From Pelobates cultripes (Eukaryota; Chordata; Amphibia; Anura; Pelobatidae), in contig OW240918.1 in the NCBI GenBank assembly GCA_933207985.1, forward strand, positions 112,690,999-112,754,998: a stretch of DNA of 64,000 nucleotides. The letters run 5' to 3'. The notes beneath the pieces are model-generated. The model ran no database searches, was not told the DNA's origin, and saw nothing but the letters and a program-made list of their open reading frames with translations. Shown here piece by piece: positions 1 to 10,763 of the stretch (position 1 is the stretch's first letter; each line of letters opens with the position of its first letter). Both the position numbers and the translations under genes were made by a program.

Positions 1-2252
1 GGAAACCAAGCAGCGCATTTAGAGGGGCAGAAAGTGGATCCAGCAATCTTCCCAAGCACCAGCCAGACCACACGCGCCATGCGGTCCTGTAAGCCGCTCT
101 GGTGCCCAGGCATTCTCCAATAGTCGAGCAGTTGTCTGCGAAACGTCCGTGACACACCAGGGTCTCCCGAGATTAGCCAAGCCGTGAGTTGAAGTAAGTT
201 CTGATCCACCAATTCGTGCAATTTCCCATCCGGATCCAGAAGCACATCCGGCCTCATTTCGATTATCCGTGGGAAATCTATGGCCATCTCCAGAAGGCGG
301 GGAAACCACGGTTGAGAGTGCCAGAGTGGAGCTACCATCACTATCGTGCAATTCTGTCCGGCCGAGTACGCCAGTGTCCGGGATATCAGGTTGAACGGTG
401 GGAACGCATAATGGCGTCCCGGCGGCCACGTCTGCAAGAACGCGTCCACTGCCGTGGCCGCTGGGTCCGGTCTCCAACTGAAGTACTGGGGTAGTTGGGT
501 GTTCAATCTGGACGCGAACAAATCCAGGTGAAGTGGACCCCACAACCGTTCTATCCTTTGAAATGTTGAGGACAGCAAGTGCCAGTCTCCTGAATCCTTC
601 AGGTAGCGCGAGTTCCAATCCGCCCACTCGTTGTCCAGACCCGGAATGTGCTCGGCCGTAACCGATACGGCATTGTGTAGGCAATACTGCCAGAAATCCT
701 TTGCCAAGTTCGCCAACTGCTTCGATTTTGTCCCCCCGAGGTGGTTTATGTACCTGACAGCGGACACATTGTCCATACGTAGGAGGACGCAGCAATTTCC
801 CTGCGTCGGAGATAGACTTCGAATGGCAAACGAACCCGCCAGAAGTTCCAGGCAGTTTATCTGCAGAGCCGATTCGATCTCTGACCATCTTCCACCGGTG
901 GAGACACCGCCACAGCGAGCGCCCCAGCCATGCAGGCTTGCATCCGACTCTATTATCATATCCGGCGCGGAGCCGAAGATCGCCCGGCCGTTCCAGGCCT
1001 CCATGTGGTCCAGCCACCACCTTAGTTCGTCTCTGGAGTCCCCGTCCAGGGTCAACGTGCTCTCGTACGAGCCCCCTGAGCGAAGATGGGACCCTTTCAA
1101 ACGTTGGAGTGCTCGATAATGCAGTGGGCCCGGAAAAATTGCCTGAATTGATGAGGCCAACAGGCCGATCACCCTCGCCAATTGCCGGACGGAGAGAGAG
1201 GTGGCTCGCAGCGCCCGTCGTATCTCCTTTTTCATCGATCAGAGTTTTGCCTCCGGGAGGAACAGAAACTGAGTGACTGAATCGACCTCGAAGCCCAGGA
1301 ACTCTATCCTTTGTACCGGGGTCACAATGGATTTTTCCCAGTTGACGAGGAAACCTAGTCTCTCCAGGAGACTCACCGTCCATCTCAGGTGCCTGAGAAG
1401 TTGCTCGGGGGATGAAGACATAATCAGTATGTCGTCCAGGTAGATAATCATGCGGACCCCTCGTGCCCTGAGGAAGGCCACCACGGGCTTCATTACTTTC
1501 GTGAAGCACCACGGAGCTGAAGATAGACCGAACGGCAGACATGTAAAACGCCATCGACGACCTTGCCACGTAAAATGCAATAAGTCCCAATGCTCTTCTG
1601 CCATGGGTATAGTCAAGTAGGCATCTTTGAGGTCTAGTTTGACCATCCAGTCTCCCTGACGGAGCAGGTCCCTGAGACAATGAGCGCCCTCCATCTTGAA
1701 GTGATGGTAACGTAGGAAAGAATTGAGGTGTTTGAGGTTTATCACTGGACGTACGCCTCCGCCTTTCTTGGCGACAAGAAACAGGTTGCTTAGAAATCCC
1801 GGGTGTCCGCAGGGGATTTCTTGAATAGCCCGTTTGGCAGACAGTTCCGCGATCTCTGTGGTAATTAATCCGGCCTGCTCTGCTGGTAATTTCAGCTCCT
1901 GTGGGAGAAACGTCTGGACAGGGGGAGACAATAAATCCAGGCGGAAACCCCTGACCGCACTGAGAACCCAAACATCCGTGGTGATCATACCCCACACATC
2001 GAGAAACAGTGCCAATCTGCCCCCCACACTCGTTCTGCAAGATACACGTGTTGGTGTACTCACTGTAAGGGCGTCTGTATGAGGGTTGTCCACGACCTCC
2101 CCGACTCTGCCATGGTCTCCCCCGTGAGGGAAAAAAGGGCGTTGGCTTATAGTCTTGGTAGGTCCGGGGGGCGGAAAAGGAACCTCTGTGAGTCCTCGGG
2201 GGACCTCGAGCTCCACGGCCGGGCGGACGGCTCCTATACCTCCCGGCCCCAT
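1..2252 (-). pseudogene. DIRS reverse transcriptase-RNase H, one in-frame stop, partial
   Basis: The frame starts at or before ATG 2252. RT blocks seen are VRPVINLKHLN, VKLDLKDAYL (about residue 204), LPFGLSSAP (about 239) and YLDDIL (residue 271), giving the catalytic aspartates. At 1239-1241 an in-frame TGA interrupts the protein. After it the same frame is open to the window edge and continues with RNase H-like motifs: ESDASLHGWGA, CLELLA, RMDNVSAVRYIN and LDNEWADWNSR. These are followed by the DIRS-typical DLFASRLNTQLPQYFSW and YAFPPFNLISR. Apart from the single stop the ORF looks well preserved. The element would copy RNA into DNA in the nucleus or particle and integrate with a tyrosine recombinase, which is not in the window. 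Confidence 0.88.
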
Positions 2253-3463
2253 GGGAAACCTTAGGGCCGAACACCCTCTTCAGGTTGGACTGCGCCTTAT
2301 CGAGCGCGGTAAAGGTACGGACAAAGGAGCCTAAGTCCTTAACAAAACATTCTCCGAAGAGCATACCCTTGGCCGAAGCACCAGGCTCCTTCACTGCCAG
2401 GTTAACTAACTTGGGCTCAATTTTGAGCAGAATCGCCTTGCGGCGTTCAGCCGACATGGCTGTGTTCGCGTTGCCGAGAAGGCAAATCAACCTCTGGACC
2501 CACCCAATCGCTTCATCAAAATCAATAGGCTTCGTTCCAGCCTTAGCCGCTTCCAGAAGCTCGTAAAGCTTGGCGGCGGGGCCCAGGGTATCCAAGATCT
2601 TGTCTTGGCAATTATGCAGCGAAAATTCCAGTCCTTTTCGGGGCTTCCAACCCGTCTTAGTTAAGAACTGAGAAATCTGGGGGTCAACCTCTGGCGTCTT
2701 GCACGCCGAATCAGGCACCGAAGGCCTTGGGCACTCAGCCCTCGGTTTACTGCGCCCCTCCTTGGAAAGGGGGGTACGCATACGAAGCGCCAGATAATTG
2801 GCAATATGCGCGGGCGGGTCCCATTCCGCCGAGCGGGGATGGCGAAGGTCATCGGGATCGAACAGGGGGTAACCCTGAGGATCACAGATGTCCTGCCCCT
2901 CACCTGGCGGAAGCGCCGAAGCGTCAAACTCCGCCTCATCGCCGGAAACCCCTTCCTCATAGGAGGCGTAATCAGGGGGATCCGAGTCTGACTCTCCAGT
3001 TTGATTGGTATCCGATCCATCATCATCTCGGGCACGTGCCCGTTTCCATTTTCTGGCCGATTTTGCCGGCCAGCGGCTCTCTTGCGCGGAAACACGCCAT
3101 CTGGGACGGCCATAGGCACGTCAGTCAAGGCAGGTGTCACCTGCGTCATCTCTGGAGAGACATGTTTAAATTTTGTTTGTGCCTTGCGACCCGTATGAGG
3201 CTGCAGCGCAGGCAGGGGAGCAGGCAACACGGCAGGGCCCAAAGGTTGCGACAGCGCTTGCTGAATAGTGTGAGAGAGGGACGAGGACACTGTCCCCATG
3301 GCTGAAGCCAGGGCCTTCTGATGGTGGAATCAAAAAGGGCCTGGAACTCCTGGGAGGGAGTAAGGCCCATATCCCCTGTAATAGGGGTCTGAGAGGAGTC
3401 CATAATGGGGTAACTGGGACTACCAGAACCCTCACCCCTAGCCTGCATAATTAACAGAGTCAA
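2010..3463 (-). pseudogene. DIRS Gag-like ORF1, frameshifted
   Basis: The reading begins near ATG 3463 and moves through three frames. A Gln/Pro/Ser-rich N-terminus is followed, after a shift near 3330, by MGTVSSSLSHTIQQAL. A basic then acidic stretch follows, with another shift at about 3050-3130. After that comes a frame containing DPDDLRHPRSAEWDPPAH and then a helical domain with NANTAMSAERRKAILLKIEP, typical of vertebrate DIRS ORF1. The C-terminus is Arg/Gly-rich (GRGARGPPRTHRGSF), suggesting nucleic-acid binding. The expected role is the structural Gag protein of the retroelement. The Gag frame overlaps the start of the RT frame, as in other DIRS elements. The frame carrying the main domain stays open far past the Gag end, which is treated as a separate finding. 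Confidence 0.75.
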
Positions 3464-4290
3464 ATAGAAACTGCAAGTACTGCCCCTTTAATTATATACA
3501 CAGGAGCAGAGCAAAATGAAAACCTAAACTAACCTGAACAGAACAGTATAATAAACCTACACAGGAGAGGGTTGAGTAACCCACCAAGAAAGACAATAAA
3601 TATACACAATACTTGCAAAGAATATGGGAGAGGTAAAAGGGGGAGCCGACCCAGCCGCATGGAGCCTGAGGGGAAGATGGCCGCCACGCACAGAACGCGC
3701 CGCGGCTGTTTCCAGGCTCCTCCCCCGCCAATGGCCGGGGAGCGCGACCACACACGCGGCCGGCACTCCCTCGCACCAGCGGGGGATCGGGTCGGCAGAT
3801 GAGCGCGGCCGCAGAATGAACCTCCCCTGCTAGCCGCGAACCCTGTCTGAAAGGGGGAACGGCCAGACAGGCAGGGGAAGCGGCGGGCAAACGCAGGGGA
3901 GGCAGAAATAGTAAACCAAAGGAGGTTCACAAGATCACATAAAACAGGCATAAAACCTGCCAATAAGGCAAATAAAATGCAAATAGCAACCAGAAAATGA
4001 GTACAGAAAACCAACACAGGTAATACAACCTTAGTAAAAACCCATAAATCAAAACAATGTAGGAGAAAATTATACTTAGCTGGTCTGAGGACAGCAGCAA
4101 AGAAAGAGGAAGTGGAAGTACAAGGATAGAGATTTATGGACTGTTCCTAGAGACTGATTGGCTGCCCTGTTACTAGGCAGATATGGTTGTACCTGTTATT
4201 ATTATTATTGCATATCTACATTTTTTCTCTTTCAGTTTTATATTTCTCTTTGCTGCTGAGGAATAAAGTAAGAAAGAGATAGCATAATAG
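3464..4290 (-). other. DIRS leader / terminal region
   Basis: This noncoding stretch sits upstream of the Gag start. It includes a GC-rich block (about 3640-3900) that could serve as the element's promoter, and an AT-rich outer end. Short ORFs here are low-complexity Pro/Arg/Ala readings of the GC-rich block and are not proposed as genes. The outer end holds a short inverted repeat at 4092-4258. Confidence 0.5.
4092..4258. repeat. Short inverted repeat at the DIRS outer end
   Basis: The left arm cagcagcaaagaaa begins at 4092 and its near-perfect reverse complement tttctctttgctgctg lies at 4243-4258, with about 135 bp between. DIRS elements end in inverted repeats, so this may be part of the terminal structure. 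The full partner terminus lies outside the window. Confidence 0.45.
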
Positions 4291-4298
4291 GAGCCTCC

Positions 4299-6336
4299 GT
4301 GTCATTAATAAAATCAATCATTGTTGCACGGATCTACCACCCACCAAGCTCCCCAGTACATTCCCTATCTGACATAGCTCATCTCCTTAGTGAAATCATA
4401 GCTCAAAACCCAAAACGTGAACTGTTGGTCTTTGGAGATTTTAATATTGATTGGCTGAATCCTAAAAATAATAGTTCTTGCTCGCTGTTTAAGACTTTGC
4501 AGCTAACACAATTACTCTCCGTGCCAATTCGCATAAACATTAAAAGTCATAACCATACCCTGCTCGATTAGATTCTCTCCACTTCTCCTGATAGAATCCA
4601 GGAGGCAGGTGTTCTCCCTAACAAGTTCAGTGATCACTGCTTAGTGTACTGCACGCGCAAAATAAAGGCTATTAAATCCTCTCCCAAGGTTAAAATCACC
4701 AGATCCTTAAAAAATTCATCTTGAATCCTTTCTAAATGACATCAAGAACCTCCCATGTCACAGATTAAACTTTATCCCAGCTCTAGACTGTGCAGTTAAA
4801 TTCTTTCAGTCTGAACTCCTACAAGTTTGGAATTTGCATGCCCTGCTGTGTAAGGTCAGAGTAAAAGGGGCACATATGAACTGGATTACAGCTCACCTCA
4901 TCCAAATGTACCCGTTTCGGGATTCATTGTGGTCAAAGTTCAAGTGTACTGGCTCTATGAACGATCACTGTGCATATAGACAATGGCGAAATATATGCAC
5001 AAAACAAACAAAATTGGCCAAGGCCCAATATTTCTGTGAAAATCTGAACAATAACATATCAAACCCTAGAAACATTTGGAAAGTCATAAATAAATTACAA
5101 ATAACCCCAGTCCACTCCTAACCCTCCACTGTCAACCAAACTCCGCAACTCCCCTTAGATGTAGCAAATGTCTTTAACAATTATTTTGTTGGATTCTAAC
5201 TATCGCCCAATATCATTACTCCCAGTATTGTCACAAATCTTAGAAAAATGCGTCCATACGCAACTATGTGAGTATTACCATCAAACTATCTGACCCCTGA
5301 TCAATCGGGTTTTCATCCGAATCAACTCCACTACAACTGCCTTCTTCAAAGTTTGCAATGACATCCAAACTGGTATGGAACAAGGAGACCTAACTGGAGC
5401 TATTTTCCTTGATTTTGCAAAGGCCTTTGCACTGCACAAACTAAAAAACGCAGGTATTGGTGATTGTCCGCTAACCTGGTTACGATCATATGTATCAGGT
5501 CGCTCACAATATGTGTCCATTTCTGACAGCGACTCCCTCCCTCTCCCAGTCACGTGTGGTGTTCCCCAAGGTTCCATTCTCAGCCCCCAACTATTCACAT
5601 TATTTATAAATGATCTGCCTAATGTCTGCAAATCCTCAAATGTACGCAGACGACACTGTAATCTATGCGAGCAAATCCAATCTACTGCAGCTTGAGGCTG
5701 TGCTCCAAGACCAGTTTGCAGAGGTAGAAAAGTGGATCACAAAAAACAAACTCTTCCTAAACACTGACAAAACTGTCACAATGATCTTTGTAACAGTACC
5801 TAAATTACACAAATTACACTATTCCCACCTATCCATCAAAACAAAATCAAATAGCACACTGACCACAGTCCACTCTTTCAAATACTTAGATATGATGTTA
5901 GACCCCAATCTCTCTTGGCCTCCACATAGAAAAACTTGCATCAAAACTTTTTCCAAAACTGGGTGCCCTATACAGAAACAAATCCTGCCTAAGCCCTACA
6001 GTAAAGGAAAACATTGTACAGAAAATACTGATGCCAATCATTGATTATGGGGATGCAGTATATGCACCTGACCTGCAAACCCACCTTAATAAACTTAACA
6101 CATTGTATAACTCGGCCTGCCGATTTGTGCTACAATGTAATTACAGGACCCACCATTGTGACATGCTAAAAGAACTAAACTGTCTGTCGCTGGAATCCAG
6201 ACGCACCCTTCATCTTTCCAGCCTTGTGTTTAGGAGCTTTTCTGGGAAGCTCCCACCCTACCTGAGCAGAATGCTCTCCCCGGCTGCTCCCACCTCCTTT
6301 ATCCTCCGATCCAGTACCAGCACTTTATTTAGTCCA
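4299..6336 (+). pseudogene. L2/Rex1-type LINE, 5' part (endonuclease and RT fragments)
   Basis: This is a decayed non-LTR retrotransposon. The endonuclease C-terminal part is visible at 4299-4570 (LLVFGDFNIDWL) and, after a stop, the SDHCLVY block. The RT begins near 5185 with NYRPISLLPVL, then TGAIFLDFAKAF (5395 on), GVPQGSILSPQLFTLFINDL and, after a frameshift, MYADDTVIYAS near 5640. The C-terminal part runs to the SFILRSSTSTLFSP reading at 6336. There are stops, frameshifts and internal deletions, for example just before NYRPIS and inside the DFAKAF block. The sequence breaks at 6336 in mid-ORF and resumes at 11934 beyond the Penelope insertion. The 5' end is lost or cut by the DIRS element. 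Confidence 0.85.
6322..6336. repeat. Target-site duplication, left copy
   Basis: The 15-mer actttatttagtcca here is repeated exactly at 11934-11948. It flanks the Penelope-like insertion. Removing the insertion and one copy restores a continuous LINE reading. Confidence 0.9.
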
Positions 6337-7394
6337 GGAAAACAGACAAAAGGCTGCGCCAAGATATTTAACAAATAAAACGTAATAAAAAAAGTCCCAG
6401 TGTCAAAAATTAAAAAATAATATAAAATAGTTCAATATTATAGGTAGTCCAAACTGGTATGGTGTCTTCTTTGTTAGCAGTCGTCCGTCTCACGATATGA
6501 AAGACACAATGAGAAAAGAACCAGTCGTGCAGATTGTATAAATAAATGATAATGAAATTAAAATATAAATTGCGCACTCACATTTCCATGAGCTAGGACT
6601 AGCTCTAGTATGATGGGCATACAGCGGATAACCCTCCGCTTATAGGGATGCTTGTCCTCCTGGGGAGTGCTGATGTTCAGTTCTCAAAAGAAGGGAAAAA
6701 CAGCGAATAGTGCTCTCTGATGAGGTAGTAATACAAGGTTTAAAAATAAATAAAATATACTCACAAGTAGAGTGCAGTCCTTTCTGCACTCTGTATATCG
6801 CGTGGGTGGTATAATCCCCACCTTAGGATATGCCAGGAACAGTAAATGAAGATAAGATAATATAGAGGATAAATAATATAAAGAGATTTATTAATATAAA
6901 ATATTAAAGACCAATAACGCGTTTCGCCTAGGAGGCTTTATCAAATTGGGGTAGTGTTAGTACCTGGCACATAGGGAGTATAAATAACTTGTGCATAGAT
7001 TCAAAATTGGCGCCAAAATTGATCACCAATTAGGGCTATGCAAATTTTAAATAAAACATTTACAGTCAAAAGTAAGAAAATAATGTACAGCATTGGTATA
7101 TTGGAACATACAATGATATTTATGTGGATATAATATAAAAACGAAAGTTATTTAATGTATTTACACCCAAAATAAATAGTTCGCGTGCGTCACGTGATCC
7201 GCTAAGCACTATGGGATATGTAGTGCCTGGGTCACGTGACCGCACGTAGTTGGCAAGTTGTAAGCAGTCCGTGCGGCCAGTATAGAGGGAGGCGGCACGC
7301 ACGGACAGCAGGGTGGGATCGGGCTACGTCACGTGACCCGCGACGTCACACAGCTCTAATCCCCGCGGGTCACGTGACCGGAGCCGAAAGAATT
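6337..7394. repeat. Left inverted terminal arm of the Penelope-like element
   Basis: This 1,058-bp arm is the reverse complement of 10764-11816. The inner boundary is the shared aattctttcggctcc motif. It differs from the right arm at 6909, near 6850-6855 (5 bp present here), near 6676, near 6635, near 6510 and near 6348. It contains four CACGTG palindromes at 7189-7378. Confidence 0.92.
7189..7378. promoter_or_regulatory. Cluster of four TCACGTGA-type palindromes (E-box/CLEAR-like), left arm
   Basis: GTCACGTGAC or a one-base variant occurs at 7189-7198, 7231-7240, 7328-7337 and 7369-7378, with a CRE-like gacgtcac between the last two. GTCACGTGAC is the consensus bound by USF and by MiT/TFE factors (CLEAR site). 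The position next to the coding interior suggests the element's promoter. Function is inferred. Confidence 0.55.
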
Positions 7395-8073
7395 AAAAGT
7401 AAGTAAAATCGAAAAAATAGAAACAGATACTAAGCATATTAAAGTTAGAAAATATGTTAGAGACAAGCAGGATTATGCTAATCGACAGGTTAGAACATAC
7501 CATCTAAATAAAAGATACACGGCTGATAATTCACACACTAATTTAAGAACAGAGTCTCATCAAAACCATAGAGTCACTACACGCAACACACGATATGAAC
7601 CTTCATATGCTATCAAAAATCACTCCTCTATTCCTTTTAAACCTTTTCACCATTCTCCTCACAGACCTAGACCTCACTACAAAAACCACAACCCTCACTA
7701 TGTTCCCTCATCTTATCACCGTCCATCATCATACACGTCACGGAAGATACAACATAATACCTCTAACTTTCAAGATTCTTCTAACCGTTACTATAATGGA
7801 CGGAGTCCAGACACTAATCTACACTCACCGAAAGCACATCGATCTAATACTTTTTACCAGAACCACTCTGAGACCCCTATCACACACACTAACAGATACC
7901 AATTACTATCTATCGATTCTGAAATTGAGAATGATGACCATTTTTTAGAGATTCAGACACACCCCAACACTTTCATCAATACACCATACCCTACAAGAGC
8001 CAAAAAAAGAACCCTAAGCCCAGAGGCAAACGGAGTGGCAGAAGAGAGCAAAAAAGAGAGATTAGAAAGATAA
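7378..8073 (+). CDS. ATG-less upstream ORF of the Penelope-like element
   Basis: A frame of 231 codons is open from just inside the left arm to TAA at 8071-8073. There is no ATG anywhere in it. The product would be rich in His, Asn, Arg, Pro and Ser in its middle (for example SPHRPRPHYKNHNPHY), becoming acidic and then Lys/Arg-rich at the end. It overlaps by 136 nt the RT frame, which opens at 7938. A run of seven A (8002-8008) lies in the overlap, and a -1 step there would join this frame to the RT frame. No known domain is recognised. It could be the N-terminal extension of the RT protein made by frameshifting or splicing, or a separate protein started elsewhere. It is intact in the tandem copies as well. 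Confidence 0.5.
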   Translation, partial: PEPKELKVSKIEKIETDTKHIKVRKYVRDKQDYANRQVRTYHLNKRYTADNSHTNLRTESHQNHRVTTRNTRYEPSYAIKNHSSIPFKPFHHSPHRPRPHYKNHNPHYVPSSYHRPSSYTSRKIQHNTSNFQDSSNRYYNGRSPDTNLHSPKAHRSNTFYQNHSETPITHTNRYQLLSIDSEIENDDHFLEIQTHPNTFINTPYPTRAKKRTLSPEANGVAEESKKERLER

Positions 8074-8342
8074 GAAACACTCCAAAAGAATCAGATGTTG
8101 GCATTTTTAACCTATCCAATAAAATTTTAAGTGCAGCACAGATTTCTGTTTTAAGTAAAGGTTTAAAGTATGCTCCAACTAATTCTTTTAAACCCTTTGA
8201 AGCATTTTTAGATGTAAATAAGTTTGTACGAAAGGCTACGTTAAAAAGATTTTTTAAAGCACAGACCTCAGACACTAACCCTCCCCTTTCCCAGTCCACG
8301 GATCAATCTACTTTTATTAATACCAATCTTAAACCCAAATCT

Positions 8343-10382
8343 ATGTTTTATCCATATCATTTTAAATCAGCCCCTTTGGTGATGTTCGAAAAATCTGTTC
8401 TGAGAGATCTTAACAAGATTAAATTTAATAAATACGATACTCAAAATCTAAATATATTGGAAAAAACAGCTATTAAACAACTTCAAGAGGACAAAGAAAT
8501 AGTAATTAAACCGGCTGACAAAGGTGGAGGTGTTGTAATCCAGTCAACTGACATGTACATCAAAGAAGCTTATAAACAACTAAATGATACTGATGTATAT
8601 GAAAAATTAACTAAAGACCCTACCTCTAACATACAGCAGAAATTAATTACTTTCCTACAAAAGGGTTTAAATGACAATATCTTGAGCAAAAAAGAATTTG
8701 ACTACTTACTTATTCAGAACCCTAAAATTCCAGTCATTTATTTCCTACCCAAAATACATAAAGATGCAAAACACCCTCCAGGAAGACCGATTGTATCTGG
8801 GATAAGCTCTCCTTTGTGTAATCTATCCCAGTACATTGACATTTTGCTTCAACCATCGGTTAAATTAATGAGGTCTTACCTAAAGGACTCTATGTCACTA
8901 TTGAGATTTTTAAATAGTTTTAAATGGGAGTCAGACTTTATACTTGTATCCTGTGATGTCACGTCCTTGTATACCATCATCCCTCATCAACTTGGATACA
9001 ATGCAGTTAAAACCATCCTATCCAATGAAAACAAAATTCCAGTCGCTCAGATTGATTTTATTGTAGATGGTATTAATATTATTTTAAATAACAACTATTT
9101 CTGGTTTTATGATTCTTTTTATCTCCAAAAGAGAGGGACAGCTATGGGGACCAGGTTTGCTCCTAGCTATGCCAACCTCTTTATGGCGGATTGGGAAACC
9201 ACCGCCATTTGGGGACGGCATGCCTGGGAGCAAAACCTGGTCTCCTATTTCAGGTATATTGATGATCTGTTTTTTATATGGAAGGGCTCTGAAGAATGTT
9301 TGAACTCTTTTATATCTCATCTTAATTCCAATAATAGAGGTATTATTTTAGCCTGCGAATATAGTAAAAATTCAATAAATTTCTTAGATCTAAATATTTT
9401 TATTAAAGATGGCAAAATACATACGAAAACTTTTTTCAAAAAAGTATGTACAAATACTGCAATTGACCAAACTAGTTGCCATTATAAACCATGGCTTGAA
9501 AGCGCTCCCAAAAGCCAATTCCTGAGAATACGCCGTAATTGCTCCCAAATAAATGATTTTAATGACCAATCATTGATTTTAAAGAAGCAATTTATCGAAA
9601 AGAATTACTCTTGTACTCTTTTGGATAACACCATAGAAACAATTAGAAATAAACCTAGGGAAAGCCTTTTAATGTATAAGGATAAAAATAGTCTAGAAGC
9701 CCCTAATCTACCTATAATTTTTAATTATAACAATAAAAGTGGTTTTATCAAAAAAACAGTTAAAAAACATTGGCATCTTTTAAGACAAGACGATCTGCTC
9801 AAAGAAATTTTACCAATTCAGCCGAAAATTGTTTTTAGAGGGGCACCAAATTTTAGATCCATTTTAACTAACAACTACACCAAAGAAATTAAAAATACTA
9901 ATTATACTTTTTTAGATGGGGCTAAAGGCTTTTATAAATGCAATCGCTGTACTGTATGTAAAAATACTGATCCAACAACCAAATCAAAAACTACTAATTT
10001 TAAATCTAATCAAACCAATAAAAGTTATACTATAAAAATTTTTATTGGGTGTAATACTACCAATGTTATTTACCTATTGGAGTGCCCTTGTGGCCTCCAA
10101 TACGTGGGTATGACCACCAGATGTCTAAAGATAAGACTAGCAGAACATTGTAGGAACATAAGAAATGGATATTTGAATCATTCTGTATCTAAACACTTTA
10201 TTAATCATAATCAAGACCCAAAATTTCTCAAATGTTTAGGAATCCAAAAATGCCAAATACCTTGGAGAGGTGGAAATATAAAAAATATTCTTGGTAGATC
10301 AGAGATGGAATGGGTATTTAATTTACAGACCTTAACACCTCTAGGTCTAAATGTAGATTTTGACTTATTTAATTTTTTATAA
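8343..10382 (+). CDS. Penelope-like reverse transcriptase with C-terminal GIY-YIG endonuclease, intact
   Basis: A 679-residue ORF runs from the first ATG at 8343, but the frame is open from 7938. The untranslated-looking part (FNLSNKILSAAQISVLSKGL) resembles the usual PLE N-terminal region, so the true start may be upstream. RT motifs: KPADKGGGVVI (about residues 58-68), YFLPKIHKD and GRPIVSG (fingers), LVSCDVTSLYT with the first catalytic Asp, GTAMGTRFAPSYANLFM (about 262-278) and YIDDLFFIW with the catalytic Asp pair (305-308). The C-terminus has a Cys-rich linker (CNRCTVC) and a GIY-YIG nuclease from about residue 575 (VIYLLECPCGLQYVGMTTR, then RLAEH), ending with SEMEWV. The protein nicks target DNA and primes reverse transcription. 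No stops or shifts are seen in it, so it could be active. Confidence 0.93.
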   Translation: MFYPYHFKSAPLVMFEKSVLRDLNKIKFNKYDTQNLNILEKTAIKQLQEDKEIVIKPADKGGGVVIQSTDMYIKEAYKQLNDTDVYEKLTKDPTSNIQQKLITFLQKGLNDNILSKKEFDYLLIQNPKIPVIYFLPKIHKDAKHPPGRPIVSGISSPLCNLSQYIDILLQPSVKLMRSYLKDSMSLLRFLNSFKWESDFILVSCDVTSLYTIIPHQLGYNAVKTILSNENKIPVAQIDFIVDGINIILNNNYFWFYDSFYLQKRGTAMGTRFAPSYANLFMADWETTAIWGRHAWEQNLVSYFRYIDDLFFIWKGSEECLNSFISHLNSNNRGIILACEYSKNSINFLDLNIFIKDGKIHTKTFFKKVCTNTAIDQTSCHYKPWLESAPKSQFLRIRRNCSQINDFNDQSLILKKQFIEKNYSCTLLDNTIETIRNKPRESLLMYKDKNSLEAPNLPIIFNYNNKSGFIKKTVKKHWHLLRQDDLLKEILPIQPKIVFRGAPNFRSILTNNYTKEIKNTNYTFLDGAKGFYKCNRCTVCKNTDPTTKSKTTNFKSNQTNKSYTIKIFIGCNTTNVIYLLECPCGLQYVGMTTRCLKIRLAEHCRNIRNGYLNHSVSKHFINHNQDPKFLKCLGIQKCQIPWRGGNIKNILGRSEMEWVFNLQTLTPLGLNVDFDLFNFL

Positions 10383-10763
10383 CTTTTATATCTGTACTGT
10401 CTTGCTTTTTTTACCCAATATATATATTTTTTTGGATTTTATCTATCTGTTTGCCTTTATGAAGTGGTTTTACTATACATACCCATCTATTCTAGTTAGT
10501 TGATCTTTTATTATTTATTTATTAATAACATTTATTCTCTGGATTTTATTTATTCTTTTATGTATTGGTTCTATTATACATACTCATTTATCATTCATTT
10601 ATCTTTGCAATACATTTAATATTGGTTGTACTTATGTTTTCCCTTAAGGCATTTTTTTTTTGAGTATACACTGTATATTATGTATTATTGTGTTCTCTAT
10701 CTTTATTTATTTTATATTATATTCCTGTATTTTTTTCATGTGCCTATTTACTACATATCCCAC
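10383..10763 (+). other. AT-rich 3' noncoding segment of the Penelope-like element
   Basis: Noncoding T-rich sequence between the RT stop codon and the inner edge of the right arm. No gene is seen. Confidence 0.6.

Larger units (their letters stand above)
1..4290 (-). mobile_element. DIRS-like tyrosine-recombinase retrotransposon, cut by window edge
   Basis: Reading leftwards on the minus strand, this element shows a GC-rich leader, a Gag-like region and a reverse transcriptase/RNase H region, in the order expected of DIRS elements. The recombinase frame and the far terminus would lie left of position 1. The RT carries the DIRS-type block GGRLALFLDVW just before the polymerase, then YLDDIL at the active site. 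Base composition is distinctly GC-richer than the surrounding AT-rich intron. The right boundary near 4290 is approximate: it is set where L2-type LINE coding sequence begins at about 4299. No target duplication was found, which is normal for DIRS. The copy is damaged by Gag frameshifts and one in-frame stop in pol, so it is probably inactive. Confidence 0.85.

Noticed and set aside
19..2781. Calling the long frame the DIRS tyrosine recombinase
   Set aside because: No recombinase catalytic pattern (R…HxxR…Y) was seen, and the recombinase is expected left of the window.
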